Assembly (NCBI RefSeq): GCF_004124325.1 | Contig: NZ_QBDT01000001.1 | Location: 744,001 to 808,000 of the forward strand | Source of the DNA: Streptomyces sp. L2 | Lineage (GTDB): Bacteria; Actinomycetota; Actinomycetes; Streptomycetales; Streptomycetaceae | DNA: 64,000 bases | Direction of reading: 5' to 3' | In this document: in pieces, positions 1-9,540 of the stretch | Numbering within the stretch: position 1 is the stretch's first letter | Layout: each line of letters begins with the position of its first letter | The notes under the pieces: model-generated | Databases searched by the model: none | Seen by the model: the letters and a program-made list of their open reading frames with translations, nothing else | Told to the model about the DNA's origin: nothing | Translations under genes and position numbers: made by a program

Positions 1-1122
1 CACCTGGTCGGCGAGGGGCTTCAGGCCGTGCGGGAAGCGGTCGGGGTTGGGCGTCCAGTCGCCGAGTCCGGCCCGGTCGCTGGTGCGGGCGCCGAACCAG
101 CCGTCGTCCACGACGAACAGCTCGACGCCGATGGCGGCGGCCCGCCGGGCGAGCGCGGTCTGCTGCTCCTCGGAGATGTCGAAGAAGGTGGCTTCCCAGG
201 AGTTGAACAGCACCGGCCGGTCCCGGTCCGCGTCCGGGATCACGTGCGCGCGCTGGTAGGCGTGCCAGGTGCGGCTGGCCCCGCCGAAGCCGCCGTCGCT
301 CCACAGGCCGGCGAAGACCGGGGTGGTGTAGGAGCGGCCCGGCTCCAGGAGGAGCAGACCGGAGTCGTCGTGGCCGGCGCCGCCGGTGATCTGCACGCGC
401 GCGTCCGGGAGCTGGGCGACCGCGATCCGCCAGGAGCCGGACCAGCCGAGGGCGCAGCCGTAGACCTCGCCGCGCTCCTCGGTGGCGTCGGTGTCGAGGG
501 CGACCCAGGGCAGGTGCTGGTGTCCGGTGTGGCCGCGGCGGCTGCCGATGACCTTCTCGCCGTAGGTGAGGGGCGCGCTGGTGAGCAGGGACTCGGCGGC
601 CCAGCGGCCGTGCAGCTGGGAGAGCCGCCAGCCGTCGCGGTCGGGCAGGGTCCAGGTGGCGGCGTCGGCGCGCAGCAGTTCCACGGGCGCGGGGCCGCCG
701 TTGTGCAGGGTGACCCAGCGCTCGACGACGTCGCCGCGCATCCGGTAGTGCAGGGTGATCGCGAGCCCGTCGTCGTCGAAGCGCAGTCGCAGCGCGTCGT
801 CGTCCGTCTCGTACGACACGAAGCACCACTCGGTGCCGCGCCGCTCACCGGTGCGGACGGACAGGGCGGGGCGGGTGAAGCGGGGGCCACCCTCGACGGG
901 GTACTCCTCGCGGCCGTCCAGCGGGGACTCGAAGGGGCGGTACGCGGGCAGCGGGTCCGCCGCCAGGGCCTCGGCGTCGGCGAGGGCGATGCGCGGGCCC
1001 CAGTGCAGGTGGACCAGCTCGTCCGCCTCCGCGAGGTGGAGGGCATAGCTGCTGCCGGGGCCGGACAGGAGCCAGGTACGGCCGTTCTCGGCGATCTCCG
1101 CCATCTCCGCCATCTCCGCCAT
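1..1122 (-). CDS. alpha-galactosidase, GH36 family (5' part, cut by window edge)
   Basis: Hydrolyses terminal alpha-galactosides. The 374 visible codons cover the N-terminal beta-supersandwich domain and the entry to the TIM barrel. Family signatures near the visible end are VVDDGWF and then GDWTPNPDRFPHGLKPL, which in GH36 precede the catalytic strand; the nucleophile aspartate lies beyond position 1. The gene runs off the left edge, so its 3' end is absent. The start is ambiguous because ATGGCGGAG is repeated three times in tandem (1096-1122), giving three in-frame ATGs; I took the outermost. I see no signal peptide, so it is probably cytoplasmic. The next gene, on the opposite strand, begins about 170 bp away. 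Confidence 0.85.
   Translation of the reverse strand, partial: MAEMAEMAEIAENGRTWLLSGPGSSYALHLAEADELVHLHWGPRIALADAEALAADPLPAYRPFESPLDGREEYPVEGGPRFTRPALSVRTGERRGTEWCFVSYETDDDALRLRFDDDGLAITLHYRMRGDVVERWVTLHNGGPAPVELLRADAATWTLPDRDGWRLSQLHGRWAAESLLTSAPLTYGEKVIGSRRGHTGHQHLPWVALDTDATEERGEVYGCALGWSGSWRIAVAQLPDARVQITGGAGHDDSGLLLLEPGRSYTTPVFAGLWSDGGFGGASRTWHAYQRAHVIPDADRDRPVLFNSWEATFFDISEEQQTALARRAAAIGVELFVVDDGWFGARTSDRAGLGDWTPNPDRFPHGLKPLADQV
1096..1122 (-). repeat. three tandem 9-bp repeats at the alpha-galactosidase start
   Basis: ATGGCGGAG occurs three times in a row, so the protein would begin MAEMAEMAE. Each unit supplies an in-frame start codon. Slippage here would change only the N-terminal length. 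Confidence 0.8.
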
Positions 1123-1291
1123 CAAGACCTCACAGGTGTCAACAGAGCCGATCAATCCCGAACATCATCGGGTGTGAGGTACGCCCTGACAATGCCTGTG
1201 GACAACTCATTGCCCGAGGAAATCGATGTCGTATCGTCGACGGGTGCCCGTCGGCGAGCCGCGCCGGCGGCGCCGACCGGGAGGAGCCCCC

Positions 1292-2089
1292 GTGACGCAG
1301 CAGGTCCCGTCGACCGAGCCCGAGCTGGCCGGAGTCCGCAACTTCCGCGACGTCGGCGGACTGCCGGCGCGGGACGGACGGCGGGTGCGCCACGGCGTGC
1401 TGTTCCGCAGCGGGCACCTCGCCCACGCGACCTCCGAGGACGCCGCGTTCCTCGCCTCGCTGGGCCTGCACACGGTCTTCGACTTCCGCAACGCCGCCGA
1501 CCAGAAGCTGGAGGGGCCGGACGTCGCGCTCCCCGGGGTGCGCAATGTGAACCTTCCGCTGAGCGACCCGGCGGACGGCGCGGAGTTCTGGAAGATGGTC
1601 CGCGACGGCGACCTCGACCAGCTGCGCGGGATCCTCGCCGACGGCAAGGCGGCCGGCCGGATGATCGCCTCCTACCGGCAGATCGTCAGGGACCGCACCG
1701 CCGAGCACTCCCGGGTGCTGCACGCGCTCGCCGAGGACAGCGTGCCCGCGCTGATGCACTGCGCGGCCGGCAAGGACCGCGCGGGCATCTCGATAGCCGT
1801 GACGCTGCTCGCCGTGGGCGTGGAGCGGGACGCGATCGTCGCGGACTACCTGGAGTCCAACGCCAGGCACCGCCGCTACAAGGTCCACCGCAGCGGCAGC
1901 GCGGAGACCGCGTACACCCCCGAGGTGATGGAGCTGCTCAGCCCGTTGTTCGAGGCGCGCGCCGAGTACCTGGCGGCGGCCTTCGACAGCATCGAGCAGC
2001 GGTGGGGCGGGACCGAGACCTATCTGGAGCAGGGCCTCGGGCTCACCGCGCCCACCAGGGAGCGGCTGCGCGAGCGCCTGCTGGACTGA
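1292..2089 (+). CDS. tyrosine/serine protein phosphatase (Tyr_phosphatase3 type)
   Basis: Predicted cytoplasmic phosphatase of the family related to mycobacterial PtpB. The P-loop signature HCAAGKDRAG, with its catalytic Cys and Arg, is present near residue 155. The N-terminal NFRDVGG motif is the other hallmark of this family, and the 265-aa length is usual. I chose the GTG at 1292 because GGAGGAG sits 5 bp upstream. An in-frame ATG at 1226 would add a low-complexity Arg/Pro-rich tail and lacks an obvious ribosome site. It is transcribed divergently from the alpha-galactosidase; no functional link is evident. The substrate cannot be told from sequence. Confidence 0.87.
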   Translation: MTQQVPSTEPELAGVRNFRDVGGLPARDGRRVRHGVLFRSGHLAHATSEDAAFLASLGLHTVFDFRNAADQKLEGPDVALPGVRNVNLPLSDPADGAEFWKMVRDGDLDQLRGILADGKAAGRMIASYRQIVRDRTAEHSRVLHALAEDSVPALMHCAAGKDRAGISIAVTLLAVGVERDAIVADYLESNARHRRYKVHRSGSAETAYTPEVMELLSPLFEARAEYLAAAFDSIEQRWGGTETYLEQGLGLTAPTRERLRERLLD

Positions 2090-2105
2090 GCACCCGCCGA
2101 CCGGC

Positions 2106-2228
2106 TCAGCTCTTGGCGCCCACCGCGAACAGCAGATACAGGAACGCGGCCAGGAGATGGCCCACGGCGATGTAGATGATCAGCCGGATCCACAGGGATC
2201 GGGGGAACTTCTCCTCGAAGTCGCTCAT
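2106..2228 (-). CDS. small membrane protein, DUF6126 type
   Basis: A 40-aa protein with a charged N-terminus (MSDFEEKFPRSLWIR) followed by one hydrophobic segment of about 22 residues ending in VGAKS, consistent with a single-pass membrane peptide. Its ATG overlaps the stop of the upstream XRE/cupin regulator (ATGA at 2225-2228), so translation is probably coupled. Small proteins of this type recur beside cupin-type XRE regulators in Streptomyces. The function is unknown; the linkage suggests it works with, or reports to, the regulator. It is easily missed because of its length. Confidence 0.75.
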   Translation of the reverse strand: MSDFEEKFPRSLWIRLIIYIAVGHLLAAFLYLLFAVGAKS

Positions 2229-2848
2229 GGCAGCTCTCCGGTCAGCGGGCCCAGGCACAGCGTTGCCGTGGGGCTTTGAAGCAGGGTGTGGACGAACAGC
2301 AGCTCGACGCCGTCGTGGTCCTCGGCGGCGAGGCGGTGCGGGGTGAGTGAGTCGAAGTGCGCGCTGTCGCCGGGTGCGAGCAGGTGCGCGCTGTCACCGA
2401 GGCGCAGCCGCAGCCGGCCCTTGAGGACGTACAGCCACTCCTCGCCCGGGTGGACGCGCACGACGTCCCCCTGGGCGCCGTAGGGGACCTGGACGCGCAG
2501 CGCCTGCATGCCGCGCCCGGGGGCCCCGGCCTGGAGATAGGTCCAGCCGCCTGCCCGGATCGGCTCCATGTCGGCGGCGCGCAGGACGGCGTCCCGGTCG
2601 GCGGGCACCTCACCGAGCAGTTCGGCGACCGTCGTACCGTAGATACGGGCGAGCCCGAGCAGCATCGGCAGCGAGGGCTGCCGCCGGCCGGTCTCCAGCC
2701 GCGACAGATGCGCGGGCGAGAGCCCGGCGGCCTGCGCCGCGGCCTCCAGCGTGAGGCCGGCGCGCCGCCGCAGGGCACGCAACTGCGGGGCTACGGCGGA
2801 CAGCTCGCCGCCTGGCTGTTCCGGCCGGCCCGCGTCTGAGGCGTTCAT
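2225..2848 (-). CDS. XRE-family transcriptional regulator with C-terminal cupin sensor
   Basis: A DNA-binding regulator of 207 aa. Residues about 22-80 form the XRE helix-turn-helix (LTLEAAAQAAGLSPAHLSRLE, in two pieces). Residues about 120-200 form a cupin barrel containing HPGEEWLYVLKG and the PGDSAHFDSLTPH turn. Such proteins usually sense a small metabolite. The start was taken at the ATG at 2848, although GGAGG lies unusually close to it (about 1 bp). The direct repeat GGCAAAT x2 at 2879-2905 just upstream is a candidate autoregulatory operator. It is coupled to the 40-aa membrane protein downstream and divergent from the gene at 2984. Confidence 0.86.
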   Translation of the reverse strand: MNASDAGRPEQPGGELSAVAPQLRALRRRAGLTLEAAAQAAGLSPAHLSRLETGRRQPSLPMLLGLARIYGTTVAELLGEVPADRDAVLRAADMEPIRAGGWTYLQAGAPGRGMQALRVQVPYGAQGDVVRVHPGEEWLYVLKGRLRLRLGDSAHLLAPGDSAHFDSLTPHRLAAEDHDGVELLFVHTLLQSPTATLCLGPLTGELP

Positions 2849-2878
2849 GCCTCCATTCAGCCCGAGCCTTGTCCGATC

Positions 2879-2905
2879 GGCAAATCTCTTGCCTGTGAGG
2901 CAAAT
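2879..2905. promoter_or_regulatory. candidate operator: GGCAAAT direct repeat with inner palindrome
   Basis: GGCAAAT occurs at 2879-2885 and 2899-2905, exactly 20 bp apart (two helical turns). The second copy overlaps a palindrome, TTGCC-TGTGA-GGCAA (2889-2903). It lies 31-57 bp upstream of the XRE start, so autoregulation is a reasonable guess. Confidence 0.4.
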
Positions 2906-2955
2906 CCGCCCGTCCGGTCCCGTCCTGCGAAGCGCCTGCTAAGCTCCGCCCCAGA

Positions 2956-2973
2956 TTTTGAACACGTTCAAAA
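2956..2973. promoter_or_regulatory. 18-bp palindrome TTTTGAAC-AC-GTTCAAAA before the 2984 gene
   Basis: Two perfect 8-bp arms with a 2-bp centre abut the ribosome binding site (GGGGGAG, 2974-2980) of the small membrane protein gene. The AT-rich arms stand out in this GC-rich genome. The form is that of a TetR-type operator. Binding here would block transcription or translation start directly. Confidence 0.5.
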
Positions 2974-2983
2974 GGGGGAGTTC

Positions 2984-3274
2984 ATGGCAGGAAGCACCAC
3001 ACCGGGCGGAGTCGAGTCGCCTGCCGCCCTGTTCGGCCCCACCTCGCTCGGACTGGGCCTCGCGGCCGCGGCGGGCCTGTGTCCCTGGCTCTTCTTCGGG
3101 CTGTTCCCCGTGATGCTCATCTGCGGGGCGCTCGCCTTCGCCTTCGGCCTCTCGGGCGTCTACTCCGCACAGCGTGGCGTCGGCCGGATGTGGATGGCCA
3201 CCGCCGGGACCGTCCTGGGTGTGGTCGGCTTCGCCTGGCCCGTCGTCCTGCTCGCCGGGTCCGGGTACTACTGA
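2984..3274 (+). CDS. small membrane protein, DUF4190-like
   Basis: A 96-aa protein with a Gly/Ser/Thr-rich N-terminus, then hydrophobic segments at about residues 22-60 (LGLGLAAAAGLCPWLFFGLF onwards, including GALAFAFGLSGVYSA) and 69-92 (WMATAGTVLGVVGFAWPVVL). A YSAQRGVGR turn lies between them. This layout is that of DUF4190-type two-to-three-helix membrane proteins of unknown function. The ATG at 2984 follows GGGGGAG, itself preceded by an 18-bp palindrome, so expression is likely tightly controlled. It is divergent from the XRE regulator and convergent with the hopanoid operon. Confidence 0.72.
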   Translation: MAGSTTPGGVESPAALFGPTSLGLGLAAAAGLCPWLFFGLFPVMLICGALAFAFGLSGVYSAQRGVGRMWMATAGTVLGVVGFAWPVVLLAGSGYY

Positions 3275-3290
3275 CCGGTGTCCCGGAACA

Positions 3291-3330
3291 CCCGCGCCCC
3301 GCGCCCCACGGGGTCGGTACGGGGCGCGGG
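3291..3330. terminator. bidirectional hairpin between convergent genes
   Basis: CCCGCGCCCC (3291-3300) pairs perfectly with GGGGCGCGGG (3321-3330) around a 20-nt loop. It sits between the 3' ends of the small membrane protein gene and hpnO, so it can serve both strands. There is no T-tract, which is common in Streptomyces. Confidence 0.6.
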
Positions 3331-3346
3331 CCCACGGCCACGTGGA

Positions 3347-4732
3347 TCAGCGGTTGGCGACCGCCTGTTTGATGAGGGTCTTGCCGAAGTCCCACATCAG
3401 GGTGCCGCCGTTGTGGGCGTCGTCCATGACGGCGGTGAAGGCGGTCACGAACCGGTCGACGTCGGCCTCGTCGATGATCAGCGGCGGGATGAGCTTGATC
3501 ACCTCCAGGTGGTCGCCGGAGACCTGGGTGAGGATCCGGTGCCGTTGCAGCAGGGGGACGACGACCATCTGGGCGAAGAGGCCCTTGCGGGCGGCCTGGA
3601 GCATGGTCCAGCGGCTGCGCAGTCTCAGTGAGCTGGGCCGCCCGAACTCGATGCCGATCATGAGGCCCCGGCCGCGGACGTCGGCGAGCAGTTCGTAGGT
3701 GTCGATCAGCGCGGTGAGGCGGGACTTGAGCAGCTCGCCGGTCCTGCGCACACCCGCGACGATCTGCTCGTTCTCCATCACCGACAGCACGGCGAGCCCG
3801 CACGCCATAGCCTGGGCGTTGGAGCCGAAGCTCGCCGAGTGGACGAGCACGCGGTCCATGGACGAGTAGACCTTCTTGAAGATCTCATCCGTGCCCAGGG
3901 TGGCGCCGACCGGGACATAGCCGCCGGAGAGCGCCTTGGCGACGCACACCAGGTCCGGTTCGACGCCGTCCTCGTGCTGGTAGGCGTAGAAGTCGCCGGT
4001 GCGTCCGAGCCCGGTCTGCACCTCGTCGGCGATGAGCAGCGCCTTGTGCCGGCGCAGCAGCTCCTGCGCGGCGCGCAGATAGCCGGGCGGGGCCTCGTGG
4101 ACGCCCTTGCCCTGGATCGGCTCGACGATGAGGGCCGCCACGTCGCCCTTCCCCAGCTCGCGGGCGAGCGCGTCGAGGTCGCCGAGGGGGACGGCGGTGT
4201 CGGGCAGCAGCGGGGCGAAGCCGTCCCGGAAGCCGTCCTCGCCGTTGACGGACAGCGAGCCGGTGGTCAGGCCGTGGAAGGCGTGCTCGCAGTACAGGAC
4301 CCGGGGCTTCCCGGTGGCGTACCGGGCGAACTTCAGGGCGGTCTCGACGGCCTCGGTGCCGCTGTTGCCGAAGAACACCCGGTCCAGGTGCGGGCTGTGC
4401 GCGAGCAGCCGCTCGGCGAGCAGGCCGGGCAGCGGCTGGCAGTCGAACCGGGTCAGGTCGGCGAGGCCGAGGTCGAGGACGTCGTGCAGCGCCTTGCGGA
4501 CGACCGGGTGGTGACGGCCGAGCCCCATCACGCCGAACCCGGCGAGCATGTCGAGGTGGTCGTTGCCGTCCGCGTCGAAGAAGTGGGCGCCCTCGGCCCG
4601 CTCGTAGACCTTGTCGAAGCCGATGGTGTGCAGCATGCGCGGGAGCTGCGGATTCAGGTGCCGCGCGTGCAGGTCGTAGCGTTCGGCTCCGCGCTCGGCG
4701 AGGAGTGCGCCGAGGTCGAACTCGGTGGTCAT
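3347..4732 (-). CDS. hpnO: class III aminotransferase HpnO (hopanoid side-chain amination)
   Basis: PLP-dependent aminotransferase, 461 aa. The family converts ribosylhopane-derived intermediates to aminobacteriohopanetriol. [20 protein letters not shown] binds the PLP phosphate, [13 protein letters not shown] carries the PLP aspartate, and [14 protein letters not shown] contains the Schiff-base lysine near residue 265. By sequence alone it could be an ornithine/acetylornithine-type aminotransferase; its place as last gene of the hopanoid operon gives the HpnO call. The ATG at 4732 overlaps the dxs stop (ATGA), so translation is coupled. An open frame continues upstream through dxs but is not coding. 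Confidence 0.87.
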   Translation of the reverse strand: MTTEFDLGALLAERGAERYDLHARHLNPQLPRMLHTIGFDKVYERAEGAHFFDADGNDHLDMLAGFGVMGLGRHHPVVRKALHDVLDLGLADLTRFDCQPLPGLLAERLLAHSPHLDRVFFGNSGTEAVETALKFARYATGKPRVLYCEHAFHGLTTGSLSVNGEDGFRDGFAPLLPDTAVPLGDLDALARELGKGDVAALIVEPIQGKGVHEAPPGYLRAAQELLRRHKALLIADEVQTGLGRTGDFYAYQHEDGVEPDLVCVAKALSGGYVPVGATLGTDEIFKKVYSSMDRVLVHSASFGSNAQAMACGLAVLSVMENEQIVAGVRRTGELLKSRLTALIDTYELLADVRGRGLMIGIEFGRPSSLRLRSRWTMLQAARKGLFAQMVVVPLLQRHRILTQVSGDHLEVIKLIPPLIIDEADVDRFVTAFTAVMDDAHNGGTLMWDFGKTLIKQAVANR

Positions 4733-6648
4733 CGACTGTTCTCCAGGTTCTCGAGTCTCGGCTCGCCCGCCCGGCCGGCGTCCATGACGGCGAGGCTCGC
4801 GCTGATCCGGCCGGCCACCTCGACCGGGGTGAGCCCGATGTCGGCCAGCACCTCGGCGCGCTTGGCGTGGGCGAGGAACTGGTCCGGGATGCCGAAGCGC
4901 CGTACCGGCACGTCCACGTCGGCGTCGCCGAGGGCGAGTGCCACGGCCGAGCCGACCCCGGCGGCACGGCTGTTGTCCTCGACGACCGCCACCAGCCGGT
5001 GTTCCGCGGCCAGGCCCGGCAGCGCGGGGTCGACCGGCTTGACCCAGCGCGGGTCGACGACGGTGCAGCCGATGCCGCGCGCCGCCAGCAGGTCGGCGGC
5101 CTGAAGGCAGACCGGCGCCATCACGCCGACGGCCACCAGCAGCACCTCGGGATCCTCGGCGCGGTGCAGGACGTCCATGCCGCCGACGTGGTCCACGGCC
5201 GGGATGTCCGGGCCGACCGACTCCTTGGGGAAGCGGACCAGGGTGGGCGCGTCGTCGACGGCGACGGCCTCGCGCAGCTGGGCGCGCAGCTGGGTGGCGT
5301 CGCGCGGGGCGGCGATGCGCAGGCCCGGCACGACCTGGAGGACGGACATGTCCCACATGCCGTTGTGGGAGGCCCCGTCGACGCCGGTGACCCCGGCCCG
5401 GTCCAGGACGAAGGTGACGCCGCAGCGGTGCAGCGCGACGTCCATGAGCAGCTGGTCGAAGGCGCGGTTGAGGAAGGTGGCGTAGACGGCGACGACGGGG
5501 TGCAGTCCCCCGGTGGCGAGGCCGGCCGCGGAGACCGCCGCGTGCTGCTCGGCGATGCCGACGTCCCACACCCGGCCCGGGAACCGCTCGGCGAACCGGC
5601 CGAGGCCCACCGGGTGGAGCATGGCCGCAGTGATCGCCACGACGTCGTCGCGTTCCTCGCCGATCCTGACGATCTCGTCGCCGAACACCGACGTCCAGGA
5701 CGGTCCCTTGGCGGGCGCGAGCGGCGCGCAGGTGAGCGGGTCCATCACGCCGACGGTGTGGAAGTGGTCCTCCTCGTCGGCGAGGGCGGGCTCGTAGCCG
5801 CGGCCCTTCTGCGTGAGGCAGTGCACCAGGACGGGCCCGTGGAAGCGTTTGGCGCGGCGCAGCGCGGACTCGACGGCGAGGATGTCGTGGCCGTCGATCG
5901 GGCCGACGTACTTCAGGCCGAGGTCCTCGAACATGCCCTGCGGGGCGAACGCGTCCTTGAAGCCCTTCTTCGCGCCGTGCAGGGACTCGTAGACGGTGGT
6001 GCCGACGACCGGGGTCCGCAGGAGCACGCCCTTGCCCCAGGCGAGGACCTTCTCGTAGCCGTCGGTGGTGCGCAGGGTGGCCAGGTGGTTGGCGAGTCCG
6101 CCGATGGTGGGGGCGTACGACCGCTCGTTGTCGTTCACCACGATGATCAGCGGGCGGTCCTTGGCGGCCGCGATGTTGTTCAGCGCCTCCCAGGCCATGC
6201 CGCCGGTCAGCGCGCCGTCGCCGATGACCGCGACGACGTGGCCGCGCTCCCCCCGCACCTGGTTGGCCTTGGCGAGTCCGTCGGCCCAGCCGAGCGCGGT
6301 GGAGGCGTGGCTGTTCTCGATGACGTCGTGCTCGGACTCCTCGCGGGAGGGGTAGCCGGACAGGCCGCCCTTGCCGCGCAGCTTGGAGAAGTCCTGGCGC
6401 CCCGTCAGCAGTTTGTGCACATAGCTCTGGTGGCCGGTGTCCCACAGGATCCGGTCGACCGGCGACTCGAAGACCCGGTGGAGCGCGATGGAGAGTTCCA
6501 CCACCCCCAGGTTGGGCCCCAGGTGACCGCCGGTCCGCGACACCGCCTGCACCAGGAACTCACGTATGTCGTCCGACAGTTCACCGAGTTCCGCCTCGGA
6601 CAGCGCCTTCAGGTCGCGTGGTCCCCGGATGCTCTCCAGAATGCTCAC
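4729..6648 (-). CDS. dxs: 1-deoxy-D-xylulose-5-phosphate synthase
   Basis: Catalyses the first step of the MEP isoprenoid pathway, condensing pyruvate with glyceraldehyde 3-phosphate using thiamine diphosphate. It has the full length of 639 aa. Visible features are [15 protein letters not shown] (substrate His), the ThDP site [16 protein letters not shown], and the pyrimidine-domain sequence [17 protein letters not shown] with the catalytic Glu. The start is GTG at 6648, preceded by a G-rich ribosome site. Placement in the hopanoid operon suggests a dedicated copy supplying C5 units for squalene. It is coupled to hpnO by a 4-bp overlap and separated from ispG by 47 bp. Confidence 0.97.
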   Translation of the reverse strand: MSILESIRGPRDLKALSEAELGELSDDIREFLVQAVSRTGGHLGPNLGVVELSIALHRVFESPVDRILWDTGHQSYVHKLLTGRQDFSKLRGKGGLSGYPSREESEHDVIENSHASTALGWADGLAKANQVRGERGHVVAVIGDGALTGGMAWEALNNIAAAKDRPLIIVVNDNERSYAPTIGGLANHLATLRTTDGYEKVLAWGKGVLLRTPVVGTTVYESLHGAKKGFKDAFAPQGMFEDLGLKYVGPIDGHDILAVESALRRAKRFHGPVLVHCLTQKGRGYEPALADEEDHFHTVGVMDPLTCAPLAPAKGPSWTSVFGDEIVRIGEERDDVVAITAAMLHPVGLGRFAERFPGRVWDVGIAEQHAAVSAAGLATGGLHPVVAVYATFLNRAFDQLLMDVALHRCGVTFVLDRAGVTGVDGASHNGMWDMSVLQVVPGLRIAAPRDATQLRAQLREAVAVDDAPTLVRFPKESVGPDIPAVDHVGGMDVLHRAEDPEVLLVAVGVMAPVCLQAADLLAARGIGCTVVDPRWVKPVDPALPGLAAEHRLVAVVEDNSRAAGVGSAVALALGDADVDVPVRRFGIPDQFLAHAKRAEVLADIGLTPVEVAGRISASLAVMDAGRAGEPRLENLENSR

Positions 6649-6695
6649 GCTCGGGCCCCCTCTCGGTCCGTGCTGATAGTGGACTCAACTCGTCC

Positions 6696-7811
6696 TCAAC
6701 TCGTCTGCTCGGCGAGCTTCATGGCCTCTTCGATGAGGGTTTCCACGATCTTGGACTCGGGGACGGTCTTGATGACCTCGCCCTTGACGAAGATCTGGCC
6801 CTTGCCGTTGCCGGAGGCGACGCCCAGGTCGGCCTCGCGGGCCTCACCGGGGCCGTTGACGACACAGCCCATCACCGCGACGCGCAGGGGGACGTCCATG
6901 CCGGTAAGGCCCGCGGTGACCTCCTCGGCGAGCTTGTAGACGTCGACCTGGGCGCGGCCGCAGGAGGGGCAGGAGACGATCTCCAGACCTCGCTGCCGCA
7001 GATTCAGCGACTCCAGGATCTGGATGCCGACCTTGACCTCTTCGACGGGCGGGGCGGAGAGGGAGACGCGGATGGTGTCGCCGATGCCCTGGGAGAGCAG
7101 CGCGCCGAAGGCCACCGCGGACTTGATCGTGCCCTGGAAGGCGGGGCCGGCCTCGGTGACGCCGAGGTGGAGGGGGTAGTCGCACTGCTCGGCGAGCTGG
7201 CGGTACGCCTCGATCATCACGACCGGGTCGTTGTGCTTCACGGAGATCTTGATGTCCCGGAAGTCGTGCTCCTCGAAGAGGGACGCCTCCCACAGCGCCG
7301 ACTCCACCAGCGCCTCCGGCGTCGCCTTGCCGTACTTCTCCAGCAGACGGCGGTCCAGGGAACCCGCGTTCACGCCGATGCGGATCGGGGTGCCGTGGTC
7401 CTTCGCGGCCCGCGCGATCTCCTTGACCTTGTCGTCGAACTGCTTGATGTTGCCCGGGTTCACACGGACCGCGGCGCAGTCGGCCTCGATCGCCGCGAAC
7501 ACGTACTTCGGCTGGAAATGGATGTCCGCGATCACCGGGATCTGCGACTTGCGGGCGATCGTCGCCAGCGCGTCCGCGTCGTCCTGCGTCGGACACGCCA
7601 CGCGCACGATCTGGCAGCCCGACGCCGTCAGCTCCGCAATCTGCTGCAACGTCGCACCCACGTCCGACGTCCGCGTCGTCGTCATCGACTGCACCGACAC
7701 CGGCGCGTCCCCGCCGACCGCCACGGACCCGACCTGGATCCGCCGGGACGGGCGGCGGTGCGCGACGGGCCGGGCCGGCACCTCGGGCAGGCCCAGCGGC
7801 ACGGCCGTCAC
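6696..7811 (-). CDS. ispG: 4-hydroxy-3-methylbut-2-enyl diphosphate synthase (IspG/GcpE)
   Basis: Iron-sulfur enzyme of the MEP pathway that converts methylerythritol cyclodiphosphate to HMBPP. The 371-aa protein has the N-terminal TIM barrel ([19 protein letters not shown]) and the C-terminal domain whose conserved cysteines lie in [10 protein letters not shown] and CVVNGPGEA, the 4Fe-4S ligands. Only 4 bp separate it from hpnH upstream, so it is cotranscribed. A second ispG probably exists elsewhere in the chromosome; this copy appears assigned to hopanoid supply. Confidence 0.97.
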   Translation of the reverse strand: MTAVPLGLPEVPARPVAHRRPSRRIQVGSVAVGGDAPVSVQSMTTTRTSDVGATLQQIAELTASGCQIVRVACPTQDDADALATIARKSQIPVIADIHFQPKYVFAAIEADCAAVRVNPGNIKQFDDKVKEIARAAKDHGTPIRIGVNAGSLDRRLLEKYGKATPEALVESALWEASLFEEHDFRDIKISVKHNDPVVMIEAYRQLAEQCDYPLHLGVTEAGPAFQGTIKSAVAFGALLSQGIGDTIRVSLSAPPVEEVKVGIQILESLNLRQRGLEIVSCPSCGRAQVDVYKLAEEVTAGLTGMDVPLRVAVMGCVVNGPGEAREADLGVASGNGKGQIFVKGEVIKTVPESKIVETLIEEAMKLAEQTS

Positions 7812-7815
7812 GGCG

Positions 7816-8838
7816 TCACTCCCGGTTCCCGGAGACGGTCTCGCGCATGGCCCGCAGCGACTCCTTCAGGGAGCCCATGGTGGCGAGGACGGCGGTCGGC
7901 TCGTAGCCGCAGTGCGCCATGCAGTTGGCGCAGCGCGGGTCCTTGCCACGCCCGTACTTGTCCCAGTCGGTCTCCTCGATGAGTTCGCGGTACGTCGGCA
8001 CGTAGCCGTCGCTCATCAGGTAGCAGGGGCGCTGCCAGCCGAAGAGGGAGTAGTTGGGGATCGCCCACGCGGTGCACGGGAAGTCGACCTTGCCCTCCAG
8101 GAAGTCCAGGAACAGCGGGGAGTGGTTGAGCCGCCACTTGCGCCGGTTGCCGCCCGCGAAGGCCTTCTTGAACAGCTCGCGGGTCTGCGTCACGCCGAGG
8201 AAGTGCTCCTGGTCGGGGGCCTTCTCGTAGGCGTAGGCGGGCGAGATCATCATCTCGTCGACCTTCAGGTCGTCGTTGAGGAAGTTGAGGACCTCGACGA
8301 CGGTCTGCGGGGTATCGGTGTTGAAGAAGGTGGAGTTGGTGGTCACCCGGAAGCCGCGCCGCTTGGCCTCCTTGATGGCCTCCACCGCCTCGTCGAACAC
8401 CCCTTCCTTCGCCACGGACTCGTCGTGCCGCTCACGCAGCCCGTCGATGTGCACCGCGAACGCGAAGTAGGGCGACGGTGTGAAGTTGTCCATCTTCTTG
8501 CGCAGCAGCATGGCGTTGGTGCACAGGAAGACGTACTTCTTCTTGGCCACCAACTGCCGCACGATCTCGTCGATCTGCGGGTGCATCAACGGTTCGCCAC
8601 CGGCGATGGACACCATCGGCGCACCGGACTCCAGCACCGCGCCCACGGCCTGGGCAACCGGCATGCGCTGCTTGAGCACCCCGGCCGGGTGCTGGATCTT
8701 GCCACAGCCCTCGCATTTGAGGTTGCAGGCGAACAGCGGTTCCAGCTCGACGATGAGCGGGAACTTGTCGCGCCTGCGCAGCTTCTGTTCGGCCAGGTAT
8801 GTAGCGACCTTGATGGACTGACGCAACGGCATGGCCAT
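7816..8838 (-). CDS. hpnH: adenosyl-hopene transferase HpnH (radical SAM)
   Basis: Radical SAM enzyme that joins the 5'-deoxyadenosyl group to diploptene, giving adenosylhopane. The cluster motif [12 protein letters not shown] (CxxxCxxC) lies near residue 40, followed by [14 protein letters not shown], the GGE motif. A C-terminal SPASM-like region holds further Cys residues ([14 protein letters not shown]). I chose the ATG at 8838 ([10 protein letters not shown]) because GGAGGTGA ends 5 bp upstream, inside the end of hpnG. An in-frame extension to 8877 lacks such a site. The length of 340 aa is usual for HpnH. Confidence 0.96.
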   Translation of the reverse strand: MAMPLRQSIKVATYLAEQKLRRRDKFPLIVELEPLFACNLKCEGCGKIQHPAGVLKQRMPVAQAVGAVLESGAPMVSIAGGEPLMHPQIDEIVRQLVAKKKYVFLCTNAMLLRKKMDNFTPSPYFAFAVHIDGLRERHDESVAKEGVFDEAVEAIKEAKRRGFRVTTNSTFFNTDTPQTVVEVLNFLNDDLKVDEMMISPAYAYEKAPDQEHFLGVTQTRELFKKAFAGGNRRKWRLNHSPLFLDFLEGKVDFPCTAWAIPNYSLFGWQRPCYLMSDGYVPTYRELIEETDWDKYGRGKDPRCANCMAHCGYEPTAVLATMGSLKESLRAMRETVSGNRE

Positions 8839-8843
8839 CTGGC

Positions 8844-9539
8844 TCACCTCCGAGGGAGCAACAAAGAACGGTGCCATTCGAAAAAAGCGGGAAGGACCGA
8901 GCGAAGAACGCGGAAAGCCGATATTCCACCGCGCACCGTGCCGATCCGGACGAGTTCGTGTTCTGGAGCGTCCACGACCACCCGGACGGCCGCAACCGGG
9001 CGCTCGCCCGCCCGGACGGCGCCCAGCAGCGTGGCCGCCGACTCCATGTCGACGGCGATCGCGCCGGTTCCGAGCAGGTCGGCGCGCTCGTGGCCGCGGA
9101 CGACGTGGTCGGAGCCGGTGACCGGGCCGGTGTGGACGGTGCGGCCGGGCAGGGTACGGACGAGTTCCTTGACCAGCAGGTCGGTGCCCACGCAGGGGAC
9201 GCTGCCGCGCGGGTCGCGGGTCTCCTCGGCGACGACCAGGTCGCCGGGGTGCATGCCGGGGGCGAGCCCGGCACAGAACCCGGTGGCCAGCACGGCCGCG
9301 TCGGCCAGGGCCGGCTCGGCGAGCAGCCGGGTGACGGACCGTTCCGCCGCCCGGGGGCCCATCCCGGTCCGCACGAAGGTCACCGGCCCGGACGCGCCCT
9401 GGGTGCCCGGTTCGCCGCCGGGGCGCGTACGGCCGGTGGCCCTGCGCCGGGCGCCGCGGTCGCCGGTGCGCAGCGCGAGGTGCTCGATGCCGAGCGCGCA
9501 GGCGATCAGCAGCGGGACCGGGGCGGGCTGGGCACTCAT
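8844..9539 (-). CDS. hpnG: hopanoid nucleosidase/phosphorylase HpnG
   Basis: Releases adenine from adenosylhopane to give ribosylhopane. The protein has a purine nucleosidase/phosphorylase fold: the phosphate/ribose region TGMGPRAAERSV, the core ATGFCAGLAPGMHPGDLVVA, and VDMESAATLLG, whose Met-Glu contacts ribose. The length of 231 aa is normal. Homologues are often mislabelled as HMBPP reductase, but IspH signatures are absent here. It starts 1 bp after the shc stop and its own end contains the ribosome site of hpnH, so the three genes are tightly coupled. Confidence 0.92.
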   Translation of the reverse strand: MSAQPAPVPLLIACALGIEHLALRTGDRGARRRATGRTRPGGEPGTQGASGPVTFVRTGMGPRAAERSVTRLLAEPALADAAVLATGFCAGLAPGMHPGDLVVAEETRDPRGSVPCVGTDLLVKELVRTLPGRTVHTGPVTGSDHVVRGHERADLLGTGAIAVDMESAATLLGAVRAGERPVAAVRVVVDAPEHELVRIGTVRGGISAFRVLRSVLPAFFEWHRSLLLPRR

Positions 9540-9540
9540 G

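Noticed and set aside
8844..9539. HMBPP reductase (IspH) as a name for the phosphorylase-like gene
   Set aside because: No IspH cysteine pattern; the nucleosidase motif VDMESAA and the operon position fit HpnG.
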